DNA of 64,000 nucleotides. Origin: Streptomyces antimycoticus. Lineage in GTDB: Bacteria > Actinomycetota > Actinomycetes > Streptomycetales > Streptomycetaceae. The stretch covers positions 3,596,001 through 3,660,000 of the forward strand of contig NZ_BJHV01000001.1 in the NCBI RefSeq assembly GCF_005405925.1, written 5' to 3'. Each line of letters starts with the position of its first letter. Position 1 is the stretch's first letter. The translations under genes and the position numbers were made by a program. A model generated the notes under the pieces. That model was not told the origin of the DNA, did not search any database, and saw only the letters and a list, made by a program, of their open reading frames with translations. Below are positions 1 to 9,497 of this stretch, piece by piece.

Positions 1-1103
1 CGGGTGGTCCGCGTCGACCGCCCCACGGCGGAGGTGCTGTGCGACGACGGCCGCCGCGTGCCGTACGACGCGCTGGTGCTGGCCACCGGCTCCAACCCGG
101 TGCTGCCACCGCTGCGCGGCCTGTTCGAGCCGGACGGCCGCGACGACCTCCAGGCCCTCCCGGACGGCGTCCACGCCTTCCGCACCATGGACGACTGCCT
201 GGCCCTCGGCGCGGCCGTACGGCCCGGGACACGGGCCGTCGTCATCGGCGGCGGACTCCTCGGCGTCTCCGCCGCCCGTGCGCTGGCCCAGCGCGGTGCC
301 CAGGTGGTCCTGGCCCACCAGGGCGAACACCTGATGGAACGCCAGCTGGACCCGGGCGCGTCAAGGCTGCTGCGACGGCATATGGCGGCGCTGGGCGTGG
401 AGGTCCACACCGAGTGCCGGGCCCGGGGCCTGCGCACCGACGGGCGGGCAGTCCACGCCGTCGAACTGGCCGACGGATACGCCCTGGAGGCCGATCTGGT
501 CGTGCTCGCGTGCGGAGTCCGGCCACGGGTCGGGCTGGCGCGGGCGGCGGGGCTGGAGGTGGCACGCGGCATCGTCGTCGACGACGAGCTGCGGACGCGT
601 GACCCGCGAGTGTTCGCGATCGGCGACTGCGCGGAACACGACGGCGTCGTGTACGGCTTGGCGGGCGCGGCACAGGAACAGGCGGACGTGCTGGCGCGCC
701 TGCTCTCCCCCACCCCGCCCCTCCCCGAACCAAGGGGGCTCCGCCCCTGGCCCCCCACCGGGGCTCCGCCCCGGACCCCGCTCCTCAATCGCCGGAGGGG
801 CTGGATTTTCGCTACACGGGCACCCGTGCCCTCACCCGCCTGACGCTCACTTCGACGTCCGGCCCCCTCGACCTCGCTGCCTTCGGCAACCCGACCCCCG
901 CCCCCGGCGACGACGTCATCCACCTCACCGACGCCACCCGCAACACGTACCGCAAAGTCGTGGTCCGCGGCGACCGTCTCCTCGGCGGCATCCTTCTCGG
1001 CGATCTCGGCACCGTCGGCGCGCTCGCCCGTGCCTGGGAGGGCGACGAGCCGCTCCCGGCCACCCCCCTGCTCCACCTGCTGACCAACGATGGAGGCTCC
1101 TGA
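1..1103 (+). CDS. FAD/NAD(P)-dependent nitrite reductase-associated oxidoreductase (5' partial, frame broken)
   Basis: Pyridine-nucleotide/FAD oxidoreductase that probably feeds electrons to the NirBD nitrite reductase encoded directly downstream. The window opens inside the gene. Visible are an LVLATGSNP segment, a second dinucleotide-binding motif VVIGGGLLG, and the FAD-binding VFAIGDCA motif. The reading frame used up to about 705 runs through a GC-rich repeat (708-810) and stops at 843. The genuine C-terminus (RYTGTRALTRLTLTS onward, 810-1103) follows in another frame. Adding one base inside the repeat would join both parts into one protein carrying about 33 repeat-encoded residues. Its stop lies 2 nt before the nirB start, so the genes form an operon. 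I am sure of the family; whether the gene is intact is open. Confidence 0.8.
708..810 (+). repeat. GC-rich interspersed repeat (family 1, truncated copy) inside a coding region
   Basis: The left end (708-731) is nearly identical to the terminal arm of the copies at 9114 and 26525. The stretch 757-806 matches 26597-26646 over about 50 bases with one mismatch. This copy lacks the opposite arm. It sits inside the oxidoreductase gene, between the FAD-binding IGDCA region and the C-terminal domain. Confidence 0.85.
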
Positions 1104-1105
1104 CG

Positions 1106-3802
1106 ATGAGCGCACCGATCACCACGAGTGCACCGATGACGACGACGATGGCGAGCGCGCCGAAGCCCGAGCCCGCCGCCGCCCCCACCATCGTGTTGGT
1201 CGGCCACGGCATGGTCGGCCAGCGGTTTCTCGAAGCGCTCGTCGAGCGGAACGTCACCGAGACCGCCGCCCGCGTCGTCGTGTTCTGCGAGGAGCCCCGG
1301 CCCGCCTACGACCGTGTCCAGTTGACCTCGTACTTCTCCGGCCGCACCCCCGACGAACTCTCCCTCGTCGAGGACGGCTTCATGGCCCGGCACGGCATCG
1401 AGCTGCATCTCGGCGACCCGGCCGAGTCCATCGACCGCGCCGCCCGCACCGTGACCGCCCGCTCCGGGCTGACCGTCACGTACGACACGCTCGTGCTGGC
1501 CACCGGCTCGTACCCGTTCGTCCCGCCCGTGCCCGGCAAGGACAGCGACGGCTGCTTCGTCTACCGCACCGTCGAGGATCTGCTCGCGATCGAGGCATAC
1601 GCCGAACACCGCACCACCGGCGTCGTCGTGGGCGGGGGGCTGCTGGGCCTGGAGGCGGCGGGGGCGCTCAAGGGGCTCGGACTGACCACGCACATCGTGG
1701 AGTTCAACCCGCGGCTGATGGCCATCCAGGTGGACGAGGGCGGTGGCACGGCCCTGCGCCGCACGGTCGAGGACATGGGCCTGATCGTGCACACCGGCGT
1801 CGGCGGCAAGGAGATCACGGCGGACGACAACGGCGCGGTCACCTCCATGGCGCTGTCCGACGGCTCGTCCATCGACACCGACCTCGTCATCTTCTCGGCG
1901 GGCGTACGCCCCCGCGACCAGCTGGCCCGCGACTGCGGTCTGGAGGTCGGCGAGCGCGGCGGGATCGTGGTGGACGAGCGGTGCCGCACCAGCGATCCGG
2001 CGGTGTACGCGATCGGCGAATGCGCGCTGGCCGCCGACGGCCGGGTGTACGGGCTGGTCGCGCCCGGCTATGAGATGGCCGAGGTCGCGGCCGGCACCAT
2101 CACCGCGCAAGCCACCACTCAATCCACCGCCCAAGCCACCGCCCAAGCCACCAAGCGCTTCAGCGGTGCCGACACCTCCACCAAGCTCAAGCTCCTCGGC
2201 GTCGACGTCGCCAGCTTCGGCGATGCCCACGGCACCGCCGACGGCTGCCTGGACGTCGTGTACTCCGACTCCCGCACAGGCGTCTACAAGAAGCTGGTGG
2301 TCGGCGCCGACGGCGCCCTCCTCGGTGGGGTGCTGGTCGGCGACGCCGACGCGTACGGCATGCTGCGCCCGCTCACCGGCTCGGTGCCGCCCGTCGCCCC
2401 CGAACAGCTCGTGCTCCCGGCGGGGCTGGGCGCGCCCGCCGCCCTCGGTCCATCGGCGCTGCCGGACGAGGCGGTCGTCTGCAACTGCCACAACGTCACC
2501 AAGGGCGCGATCCGTTCGGCCGTCACCGACCACCACTGCACCACCGTCCCGGAGGTGAAGAAGTGCACCAAGGCGGGCACGGGCTGCGGCAGTTGCGTCA
2601 AGGCGCTCACCTCACTCGTCAACGACGAGCTGGAGGCGAGCGGCGTCAGCGTCGACAAGGGGCTGTGCGGCTGCTTCGCGTACACCCGCGCCGAGCTGTA
2701 CGAGATCGTCCGCACCCTGCGCATCACCACCTACGCCCAGCTACTGGACAGCCACGGCCGGGCCGAGGCCCGGCAAGGCGACGGCTGTGAGGTGTGCAAG
2801 CCCGCCGTCGGCTCGATCATCGCCTCACTGGCCCCGACCCTGGGCGCGAGCGGCTACGTCCTGGACGGCGAGCAGGCCGCGCTGCAGGACACCAACGACC
2901 ACTTCCTGGCCAATCTGCAGCGCAACGGGTCGTATTCGATCGTGCCCCGGATCCCCGGCGGGGAGATCACCCCGGAGAAGCTGATCGTGATCGGCGAGGT
3001 GGCCCGGGACTTCGGGCTCTATACGAAGATCACCGGCGGTCAGCGGATCGACCTCTTCGGCGCCCGGGTGGACCAGCTCCCCCTGATCTGGGCACGGCTG
3101 GTGGACGCCGGATTCGAGTCGGGCCACGCGTACGGCAAGGCGCTGCGCACCGTGAAGTCGTGCGTGGGGCAGACCTGGTGCCGCTACGGCGTGCAGGACT
3201 CGGTCCGGATGGCCATCGACCTGGAGCTGCGCTACCGGGGGCTGCGCTCACCGCACAAGCTGAAGTCGGCCGTCTCGGGGTGTGCCCGCGAATGCGCGGA
3301 GGCACGCGGCAAGGACTTCGGCGTGATCGCCACCTCCACCGGCTGGAACCTCTACGTGGGCGGCAACGGCGGAGCCGATCCGCGCCACGCGGATCTGCTC
3401 GCCCAGGACCTGGACGACGAGGAGCTGATCCGGCTCATCGACCGGTTCCTGATGTTCTACATCCGCACCGCGGACCGTCTGGAGCGCACCTCGGCCTGGC
3501 TGGAGCGGATCGAGGGCGGCCTGGACCATGTGCGCGATGTGGTGGTCGACGACTCGCTGGGGCTCTGCGCCGAACTGGAGGCGATGATGGCCGACCATGT
3601 GACCGGCTACCGCGACGAGTGGGCCGAGACCCTGGGCGACCCCGAGCGGCTGCGGCGCTTCGTCTCCTTCGTCAACGCACCCGACGCGCCGGACCCGACG
3701 GTGAAGTTCGTGCCCGAGCGCGACCAGGTCAAGCCGGACCTGACCATCCTCTCCGGCCCCACCCTCCCCGTCCGTACTCTCGAAGGGACTGCCAGCCGAT
3801 GA
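1106..3802 (+). CDS. nirB: Nitrite reductase [NAD(P)H] large subunit
   Basis: Cytoplasmic siroheme enzyme that reduces nitrite to ammonium for assimilation; 898 aa, normal for NirB. Order of domains: N-terminal FAD/NAD(P) reductase (about residues 30-330, with VVVGGGLLG near 170); BFD-like [2Fe-2S] region (VVCNCHNV, then GTGCGSC, about 455-500); a second Cys pair (GDGCEVC, about 555); sulfite/nitrite reductase half-domain; and the siroheme/4Fe-4S motif with CVGQTWC near 686 and SGCARECAEARG near 724. The ATG at 1106 is preceded by GGAGG at 1092-1096. In-frame ATGs at 1136 and 1148 are alternatives because the first 15-20 residues are low-complexity. The gene overlaps nirD by 4 nt. Confidence 0.95.
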   Translation: MSAPITTSAPMTTTMASAPKPEPAAAPTIVLVGHGMVGQRFLEALVERNVTETAARVVVFCEEPRPAYDRVQLTSYFSGRTPDELSLVEDGFMARHGIELHLGDPAESIDRAARTVTARSGLTVTYDTLVLATGSYPFVPPVPGKDSDGCFVYRTVEDLLAIEAYAEHRTTGVVVGGGLLGLEAAGALKGLGLTTHIVEFNPRLMAIQVDEGGGTALRRTVEDMGLIVHTGVGGKEITADDNGAVTSMALSDGSSIDTDLVIFSAGVRPRDQLARDCGLEVGERGGIVVDERCRTSDPAVYAIGECALAADGRVYGLVAPGYEMAEVAAGTITAQATTQSTAQATAQATKRFSGADTSTKLKLLGVDVASFGDAHGTADGCLDVVYSDSRTGVYKKLVVGADGALLGGVLVGDADAYGMLRPLTGSVPPVAPEQLVLPAGLGAPAALGPSALPDEAVVCNCHNVTKGAIRSAVTDHHCTTVPEVKKCTKAGTGCGSCVKALTSLVNDELEASGVSVDKGLCGCFAYTRAELYEIVRTLRITTYAQLLDSHGRAEARQGDGCEVCKPAVGSIIASLAPTLGASGYVLDGEQAALQDTNDHFLANLQRNGSYSIVPRIPGGEITPEKLIVIGEVARDFGLYTKITGGQRIDLFGARVDQLPLIWARLVDAGFESGHAYGKALRTVKSCVGQTWCRYGVQDSVRMAIDLELRYRGLRSPHKLKSAVSGCARECAEARGKDFGVIATSTGWNLYVGGNGGADPRHADLLAQDLDDEELIRLIDRFLMFYIRTADRLERTSAWLERIEGGLDHVRDVVVDDSLGLCAELEAMMADHVTGYRDEWAETLGDPERLRRFVSFVNAPDAPDPTVKFVPERDQVKPDLTILSGPTLPVRTLEGTASR

Positions 3803-4170
3803 CCATGGCACCCGAGCGGACCGCCGTCCGCGTGGAACTCCTCGTCGACCAGCGGTGGTTCGCGGTCTGCGAGCTGACCGACCTCACCCCCGGGCGCGGA
3901 GTGGCCGCCCTGCTGCCGGACGGCAACCAGGTGGCGATCTTCCTGGACCGGTCGGGACGCACGTACGCGATCGCCAACCGCGACCCGTTCACCGGGGCGT
4001 ACGTCCTCTCCCGGGGATTGCTGGGCTCGGCGGGCGGCCGGCCGTTCGTCGCCTCCCCGCTGCTGAAGCAGCGCTTCGACCTGGAGACGGGGCGGTGCCT
4101 GGACGACGAGACGGTCGCCGTCCAGGCGTATGTCACACGCACGGGGGACGCGGCGGCGCGCGTCGCCTGA
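3799..4170 (+). CDS. nirD: Nitrite reductase small subunit
   Basis: Small subunit of assimilatory nitrite reductase, 123 aa, with a Rieske-type fold. The central segment (DRSGRTYAIANRDPFTGA) and the end (FDLETGRCLDDETVAVQAY) are typical of NirD. The Cys/His cluster ligands of true Rieske proteins are absent, as usual for NirD, so it is expected to be structural. The ATG overlaps the nirB stop (ATGA), which indicates translational coupling. Confidence 0.93.
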   Translation: MTMAPERTAVRVELLVDQRWFAVCELTDLTPGRGVAALLPDGNQVAIFLDRSGRTYAIANRDPFTGAYVLSRGLLGSAGGRPFVASPLLKQRFDLETGRCLDDETVAVQAYVTRTGDAAARVA

Positions 4171-4332
4171 GGGGGCGACGCACGGAGGGGTCAGCGTGCG
4201 TCCCGTGAGGGGTCAGCGTGCGTCCCGTGAGGAGTCAGCCCCTTGCGCGGGGCAGCGCCCTCCGCCTGGGGGCGTCACCACCCGCCCCGTGCGGGGCCCA
4301 CGCCCCGCGAAGGTCGCACGCCCCGCGAAGGG
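4171..4332. repeat. Intergenic region with a 22-bp tandem duplication and GC hairpins
   Basis: Downstream of nirD. A 22-bp unit beginning TCAGCGTGCGTCCCGTGA occurs twice in tandem (4191-4212 and 4213-4234) with one mismatch. It is followed by short GC-rich inverted repeats such as GCCCC-TTGCGC-GGGGC near 4237, and two copies of CGCCCCGCGAAGG. These may act as the end of nirBD transcription, although no T-run is present. Confidence 0.55.
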
Positions 4333-5601
4333 TCAGTCCACGTCGCGTGAGACCACCACCCCGCACATCACAGGGTCGCCCTGGCAGCCCGCCGTCCCCG
4401 CGGCGAACACCCCGTTCGTCCCGGGGACCGCGGCGATGCCGGACACCGTGGACATCTCGCTGTGCTCGGTGACGTCGGCGGGCAGCTCCTCGGTCGCCCA
4501 TTCCGTACCGGTCCAGCGGGACAGCACGGAGTGACGGCCGCCGGCGGACCAGCCGGCGATCCACAGCTTCCCGGCGCCGTCCGCACCGGCGGCGTTGGCC
4601 TCGTCGACGGGCAGTGCGGGCAGCGACTCCCAGCGGCTGCCGGTCCACTGGGTGGCCATGGTGGCCTCGGGCACCTCCGCGTCGTTGGTCTTGCCGACCA
4701 CGTAGACCGAACCGCGGCCGGTGGCCACGGCGTGGTTGGCGACCCAGCCGGTCGGGTGCTCGGCCGGGGTCGGCACCTCGCGGACCGTCCAGCCGCGGCC
4801 GTTCCAGTGGTAGAGCAGCGGGTCGGAGACATCGCCGGTCCCGGCCTCGGCGGTGACCCACACATCGTCAGGACCGGTGCCGGTGATGTCCCACGGCCGC
4901 ACCTCCCCGCCGCCCGGGGCGGCGGGGAGTGACACCTCCTGCCACGCGGAGCCGGTCCAGCGCTCCAGGCGGGACGTGGAAGCGCCGCTGTCCCGGTCCC
5001 AGTCGAAGCTCGTCAGCCAGGCCGACTTCTCGCCGAACGTGGCGATGTCGCCGACAAAGCTCATCCACCCCTCCTGGGGCGTGGCGTGGGCGGTGTCGGC
5101 CCACTTCTCTCCGTCCCAGTGCCGCACCACGACCGGTGAGGTGGTGTCGCCGAGCTGGACCCCGGCGGCCCAGACGTCGTCGGGTGCGGCGGCGCTGACC
5201 TTCTCGAGCTGCCCGGGCTCGTCTCCGGTCCCGGCGGCGGGCACGTCCGTCCAGGTGGTGCCGTTCCAGTGCTTGATCGCGGGGGTCGGCCCGTCGGCGC
5301 CGTCGGTCTTCCGGCCCACCGCCCAGGCGTCCTTGGCGCCGGTCGCGGCGACGTCCCAGAACTCCGTGGAGACGGTCTCGCTCAGCGGCGTCCGCAGCGT
5401 CCACGGGGTGGCGGCGCGGAACGCCGGGCCGGACGTGCCGCCGGTCGCGGCGTTCGCGGCATTCGCGGGGGCGGCGTTCGCCGGGGCGGCGTTCGCCGGG
5501 GCGGCGAGGGTGCCGAGGGTGCCGAGTGCGACCGCGCACACCGTGACCGCGTTGCGCAGCCATATCCGGCGGGTTCCGGGCCGTCCTGTGGTTCTGTCCA
5601 T
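4333..5601 (-). CDS. Secreted hypothetical protein with propeller-like repeats
   Basis: 422 aa with a Sec signal peptide: positive N-terminus, hydrophobic stretch VTVCAVALGTLGTLA, and cleavage after an ANA site. The signal region contains three tandem PANA-A units from a 15-bp DNA repeat (about 5461-5510). The mature part has recurring segments of the form 'hWNGxxWT..P..' and 'DDVWA.G', seen for example in KHWNGTTWTDVP, DDVWAAG and YHWNGRGWTVREV. This periodicity suggests a beta-propeller exported to the cell surface or medium. No catalytic motif was recognised. GAAGGAAGG lies just upstream of the ATG. It may be co-regulated with the sigma factor operon 78 bp upstream on the same strand. Confidence 0.75.
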   Translation of the reverse strand: MDRTTGRPGTRRIWLRNAVTVCAVALGTLGTLAAPANAAPANAAPANAANAATGGTSGPAFRAATPWTLRTPLSETVSTEFWDVAATGAKDAWAVGRKTDGADGPTPAIKHWNGTTWTDVPAAGTGDEPGQLEKVSAAAPDDVWAAGVQLGDTTSPVVVRHWDGEKWADTAHATPQEGWMSFVGDIATFGEKSAWLTSFDWDRDSGASTSRLERWTGSAWQEVSLPAAPGGGEVRPWDITGTGPDDVWVTAEAGTGDVSDPLLYHWNGRGWTVREVPTPAEHPTGWVANHAVATGRGSVYVVGKTNDAEVPEATMATQWTGSRWESLPALPVDEANAAGADGAGKLWIAGWSAGGRHSVLSRWTGTEWATEELPADVTEHSEMSTVSGIAAVPGTNGVFAAGTAGCQGDPVMCGVVVSRDVD

Positions 5602-5679
5602 GACCTTCCTTCTGCTCGGGTGGGGCTCTCAGAAGGAAATGGCCTCCGCCCGGCCGTTCTTACAGCCCGCCCCGGCCAG

Positions 5680-6885
5680 TCATTCCGAAGTTTCCGGGGC
5701 TTCCGGGATCTTCAGCTGCCGGTCGGTCCACTCCGACCTGACGGTGGCGGTGTAGTTGACCACCGTGCCCGAGGTGAGCCCCGCCTCGACGGCCTTCGCG
5801 TCCGGCTCGGTCAGCACCTCCTGCTCGGACAGCAGGGCCCCGGTCGACGGGTCCACGATCAGCTCGGACCGTCCGGTCCCGTAGCCGGGCCGGTCGGACG
5901 CGGGCAGGGCGAAGCCGACGCCCTCGCGGCCCAGCGGATCGGTCACCTCGCCGAGCGCGCGGATGCCCGGCAGCCCCGCGATGACGCGGTACGCGGCGGC
6001 CCGTACCTCGGCCTTCACCGGCAGGCCGATCAGCCCGGCCGCCTGCCGCCACATCCACTCGGTGCGGCCGCGGACCTCGCTCCCGCCGTCCTCCCGGTAC
6101 AGGTCCGCCAGCACCTCCTTCAACTTCGCGCTGTCGCCCGGGAGTTTCCGCAGGTCCTCGTAGGTGACATTGCGCGCGCCGAGGGCGGCGATCCGGTCGC
6201 CCGAGTTGATGCGGTCCACCGTCGGCCGCTTCCCGGCCCCGGTCTCGATCCGCAGACCGAGCCTGCCGCCCTGTCCGGTGTCGGCGAGCGTCAGGTCCTT
6301 CGGCGAGCCGGCGGCCCGCCAGCGCGCCGCATCGCGCTCGCTGCGGGGCTTGGTGGTGGCGTCGAGCCCCATGACGTTGAGGCTTTCCGTGCCGGGCCGT
6401 ACCCCGAAGGACCGCTGCTGCTTCTCGGAGGAGGACACCGCGAAGGTCTCCCCGGACGCGTCGACGACGCCGATCCAGCCCGACCGCGTGGCCACCTGCC
6501 AGTAGGTGCCCTCGTCCGCCGCCGTCCGGTCCAGCCGGTCGGCGACGTGTTGCAGCGCCAGACGGCCGTTGGCGGGGATGTGCCGGGCGCCGTCCGTCGT
6601 GGGGCCGGGGCCGGCGGACGTCCGGGAGCCCTCGGCGTCCGAGCCGCCCTGGGGCAGGGTGGCGACGAGCACCCCGGCGGCGGCCGCCGTCGCCGCGACG
6701 GGCAGCGCCCAGCGCCAGGTGAACATCCGCGGGGACCGGCGGAGTTCCGGCGCCTCGGCCCGGCCGGCCAGGATGGTCTCCAGGTCGCGGCGCGCGCGTG
6801 CGGAACCGGCCAGGTGGTCCGGATCGAGCTCCGGGGGCCGCGCGTCCGCCAGGGTCTTCATCACATCGTGCCGCTTGCGTGCCAT
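5680..6885 (-). CDS. CU044_5270-type membrane-anchored partner of the ECF sigma factor
   Basis: 401 aa. A cytoplasmic N-terminus of about 65 residues (starts MARKRHDVMKTLADARPPEL) is followed by one transmembrane segment (WALPVAATAAAAGVLVATL, about 70-88). A large extracytoplasmic region follows, in which ATYWQVA-like and YEDLRKLP segments resemble the CU044_5270 family often encoded with ECF sigma factors. The ATG lies 1 nt after the sigma-factor stop, which indicates translational coupling. By position it is probably the sigma regulator or an associated sensor. It lacks a recognisable zinc anti-sigma HxxxCxxC motif, so anti-sigma activity is an inference. Confidence 0.75.
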   Translation of the reverse strand: MARKRHDVMKTLADARPPELDPDHLAGSARARRDLETILAGRAEAPELRRSPRMFTWRWALPVAATAAAAGVLVATLPQGGSDAEGSRTSAGPGPTTDGARHIPANGRLALQHVADRLDRTAADEGTYWQVATRSGWIGVVDASGETFAVSSSEKQQRSFGVRPGTESLNVMGLDATTKPRSERDAARWRAAGSPKDLTLADTGQGGRLGLRIETGAGKRPTVDRINSGDRIAALGARNVTYEDLRKLPGDSAKLKEVLADLYREDGGSEVRGRTEWMWRQAAGLIGLPVKAEVRAAAYRVIAGLPGIRALGEVTDPLGREGVGFALPASDRPGYGTGRSELIVDPSTGALLSEQEVLTEPDAKAVEAGLTSGTVVNYTATVRSEWTDRQLKIPEAPETSE

Positions 6886-6886
6886 C

Positions 6887-7504
6887 TCAGGTCTCCTTCA
6901 CTGTCACGTTCGCGCGCGGGGCGCGAGGGCGAGGGTCAAGGTCGGGGGCGGGGTCGGGGCCGGGGGCCGGGCCGGGGCCGGGGCCGGGGCCGGGATCGGG
7001 TTCAGGGGAGGGTCCGAGCGCGTCCACGGCCCGCTCCAGCCGCCGTCTGGCCCGGTGCAGCCGCACCGCGAACGTGGCGCTGGAACAGCCGAGGACGCGC
7101 GCGGCCTGTCTCGGGCCGAGCCCGTGCCAGGCGACCAGCGTCAGCAGCTCGCGGTCGGCGGCGGACAGCCCCGCCAGCGCCTGCAGCGCCACCGCGCGCT
7201 CGGTCACCCCCGCGGCCACGTCCTCGACCTGGGCGCCGGAGGTGATGATGCGCTGGGCCTCCTGGGCGGCCAGGTCGTACTGTCTGCCGTCGCGGCGCCG
7301 CAGCTCGCGGGTCAGATTGCGGGCCACGCCGAGCAGCCACGGCAGTGGCGGCGTGGGGATGTCCCGCATCCGCCGCCAGGCGACCGTGAAGGTCTCGCTG
7401 GTGATGTCCTCACCGACCTGCCGACCCACCAGGCTGGCCGCGTAGGCCAGCACACGGGGGTGGCACTCCTCGTAAAGGTCCCGAAAGCGTTGGGCGTCGG
7501 TCAC
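6887..7504 (-). CDS. RNA polymerase sigma factor, ECF (sigma-70) family
   Basis: 205 aa. Region 2 is visible as FRDLYEECHPRVLAYAASLV and DITSETFTVAWRRM, followed by WLLGVARNLTRELRRR. Region 4 (LVAWHGLGPRQAARVLGC...FAVRLHRARRRLERAV) recognises the -35 element. An unusual C-terminal tail of alternating Pro-Gly and acidic/basic residues is encoded by a simple-sequence stretch at about 6940-7010. It is first in a two-gene operon with the CU044_5270-like membrane protein. Upstream (7505 onward) no clear autoregulated promoter could be assigned by eye. Confidence 0.9.
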   Translation of the reverse strand: MTDAQRFRDLYEECHPRVLAYAASLVGRQVGEDITSETFTVAWRRMRDIPTPPLPWLLGVARNLTRELRRRDGRQYDLAAQEAQRIITSGAQVEDVAAGVTERAVALQALAGLSAADRELLTLVAWHGLGPRQAARVLGCSSATFAVRLHRARRRLERAVDALGPSPEPDPGPGPGPGPAPGPDPAPDLDPRPRAPRANVTVKET

Positions 7505-8019
7505 GCCGTCTCCTCATCTCGGCTCTCTCACCATGCAGTGGTCGAGGGCCGCGCTTTCTTACACCCGGGGAGAGGAAAGTTTGGGCGGCGCGGTGCGTAG
7601 CCGCTGGAGCGGGGTCACCCGCCGAGTGGTGCGCGGTCGCTGCTCAGGCGGAGAGCGGCGCTCAGCCGCGCGCGCGGGACCAACGGCCAAGCGGACCACG
7701 ACACCCAGCCAGCCGCACAGGACCAACAACCAGGCAGACCACGACACCCAGCCAGGCGCACAGGACCAACGACCAGGCGGGCCATGGCGCCCATCCAGTC
7801 GGGCAGGGGCCCCGCCACGCGTGAAGTCGCCCGGCGCGGTGGTGTGACGGCGGCGGAGGCCGACCGCGTGGCGCTGCGTAAGCTCAGGAGCTTATGGGGA
7901 CGTCCCTCCCTCGTCTCTTCACGTCCGATCCGGTTTTCCGGAAGACTTCTGCAAGGTTCCGAGGGTGCGCCCCCGGAAAGTGAGAGGCGGGGGTGGCTCC
8001 CGTCAACCGAGGAGGCGGA
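7505..8019. repeat. Intergenic region with a 43-bp tandem repeat
   Basis: Divergent spacer between the sigma factor and bxlR. A 43-bp unit starting GACCAACGGCCAAGCGGACC is repeated almost three times (7678-7720, 7721-7763, then a degenerate third copy to about 7800). Nearer bxlR, TTCCGGAAG (7936-7944) is followed by GAAGACTTC; TTCCGGAA also occurs just before bxlE. No coding potential was recognised here. Confidence 0.6.
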
Positions 8020-9063
8020 ATGGCTACGGAGAGCAGCGGCACCGAGGGCGGCGCCCGGCCCAAGGTGACGATCACGGCCATCGCACAGGAGGCCGGGGTG
8101 TCGGTGCCCACGGTCTCCCGGGTGGTCAACGGCCGTTCGGATGTCTCGCCCGAGACCCGGGCCCGGGTCGAGGACCTGCTACGGGTCCACGGCTACCGCC
8201 GCCGCCAGCGCGTGCCCGGCGACCGCGCCGCCCTGGTGGATCTGGTCTTCAACGACCTTGACAGCCCCTGGGCGGTGGAGATCATCCGCGGCGTGGAGGA
8301 GGTCGCCCACCAGGACGGCGTGGGCACGGTGGTCTCGGCGATCCACGGTCGCGCGGGCTCGGCCCGGCAGTGGCTGAAGAACCTGCGGGCCCGCGCCTCG
8401 GACGGGGTGATCCTGGTGACGTCCGTGCTGGAGCCGGTGGTCCACGAGGAGCTGCGGCGGCTGAACGTGCCGATCGTGGTCGTCGACCCGGCCGGCTCCC
8501 CGGCGCTGGACGCGCCCACCGTGGGGGCGACCAACTGGGCGGGCGGCATGGCCGCCACCGAACATCTGCTGAGCCTCGGCCACCGCCGGATCGGCCTGAT
8601 CGCCGGTCCGCCGCGGCTGCTGTGCAGCCGTGCCCGGCTGGACGGCCACCGTGCGGCGCTGGAGGCGGCGGGCGTGCCGTTCGATCCGGCGCTGGTGGTG
8701 CAGGGCGACTTCTACCACGAGTCCGGTTTCAACGGCTGCGATCAGCTCATGGACGCCGATGCCCCGCCCACCGCCGTGTTCGCCTCCAGCGACCAGATGG
8801 CTCTGGGCGCGATCGAGGCTCTGCGGCGCCGGGGGCTGCGGGTTCCGGAGGATGTGAGCATTATCGGCTTCGATGACTTGCCCGAGGTGCGGTGGTCGGC
8901 GCCGCCGTTGACGACGGTGCGTCAACCGTTGGCGGATATGGGGAAGTTGGCCGCGCGTACGGTGTTGCGGCAGGCGCGGGGGGAGGAGATCGAGTCGCCG
9001 AGGGTGGAGCTGGCCACGCAGTTGGTTGTCCGCTCCAGCACGGCCCCGCTTGCCGCGGGCTGA
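8020..9063 (+). CDS. bxlR: LacI-family transcriptional regulator, xylobiose-operon repressor type
   Basis: 347 aa. The N-terminal LacI helix-turn-helix ([26 protein letters not shown], about residues 18-45) is followed by a periplasmic-binding-like effector domain ([23 protein letters not shown] onward) ending with [21 protein letters not shown]. The ATG at 8020 is chosen because GGAGG lies at 8011-8015. It stands upstream of a lipoprotein-permease-permease-GH3 operon in the same orientation, the layout of bxlR-bxlEFGA. Expected role: repression relieved by xylobiose or xylose. The family call is certain; the symbol rests on gene order. Confidence 0.82.
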   Translation: MATESSGTEGGARPKVTITAIAQEAGVSVPTVSRVVNGRSDVSPETRARVEDLLRVHGYRRRQRVPGDRAALVDLVFNDLDSPWAVEIIRGVEEVAHQDGVGTVVSAIHGRAGSARQWLKNLRARASDGVILVTSVLEPVVHEELRRLNVPIVVVDPAGSPALDAPTVGATNWAGGMAATEHLLSLGHRRIGLIAGPPRLLCSRARLDGHRAALEAAGVPFDPALVVQGDFYHESGFNGCDQLMDADAPPTAVFASSDQMALGAIEALRRRGLRVPEDVSIIGFDDLPEVRWSAPPLTTVRQPLADMGKLAARTVLRQARGEEIESPRVELATQLVVRSSTAPLAAG

Positions 9064-9113
9064 TTCCCCACCCCACCTGCTCCAGCACCGCCCAGCCCGC
9101 CGCCTGCTGATCC

Positions 9114-9393
9114 CCCCATCCCGCCCCTTCCCGAACCGGGAGCTGCGCCCCCGACCCCCGCCGGGGCTCCGCCCCGAACCCCGGTCCTCAGTCTCCCCCA
9201 GCTACCGCTGGGAGGTGCCCCCTGACGGGCTGGATTTTTCAGCCCGTCCGGCGACTGAGGACACACGGCCGAAGGGCGTTCGGGAGCTCAGCCACCGGCC
9301 GGGCGGGGCCGTGCGGCCCCAACGGGGCGAGGGGCGAGGGGGCGAGGGGGCATGCCCCGGCATGCCCCCTCTTCGGGAAGGGGCGGGGTGGGG
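9114..9393. repeat. GC-rich palindromic repeat (family 1) with terminal inverted arms
   Basis: The left arm (9114-9137) and right arm (9371-9393) are nearly perfect inverted copies. They enclose about 230 bases that include a GCCGGGGCTCCGCCCC block shared with the copies at 708 and 26525. It lies between bxlR and bxlE. Confidence 0.75.
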
Positions 9394-9462
9394 AACAAAC
9401 CCACCCGCCGTCAGAACCCTTGACACCGCATCAGCACCCCCATACCTTCCACGCAACCGCTT

Positions 9463-9490
9463 CCGAGAATTATCGGGCTACTTCCGGAAG
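9463..9490. promoter_or_regulatory. Probable BxlR operator upstream of bxlE
   Basis: Two adjacent palindromes lie just before the bxlE start: CCGAGAATTATCGG (9463-9476) and CTTCCGGAAG (9481-9490). The second overlaps the ribosome-binding GGAAGG at 9486-9491. TTCCGGAA recurs upstream of bxlR at 7936. A LacI-type repressor site is the natural reading, but binding is inferred only. Confidence 0.45.
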
Positions 9491-9497
9491 GCACACG

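Noticed and set aside
812..2536. Long minus-strand open frame opposite nirB
   Set aside because: Gly/His/Arg-rich composition typical of antisense frames in high-GC genes; the plus strand encodes clear NirB domains.
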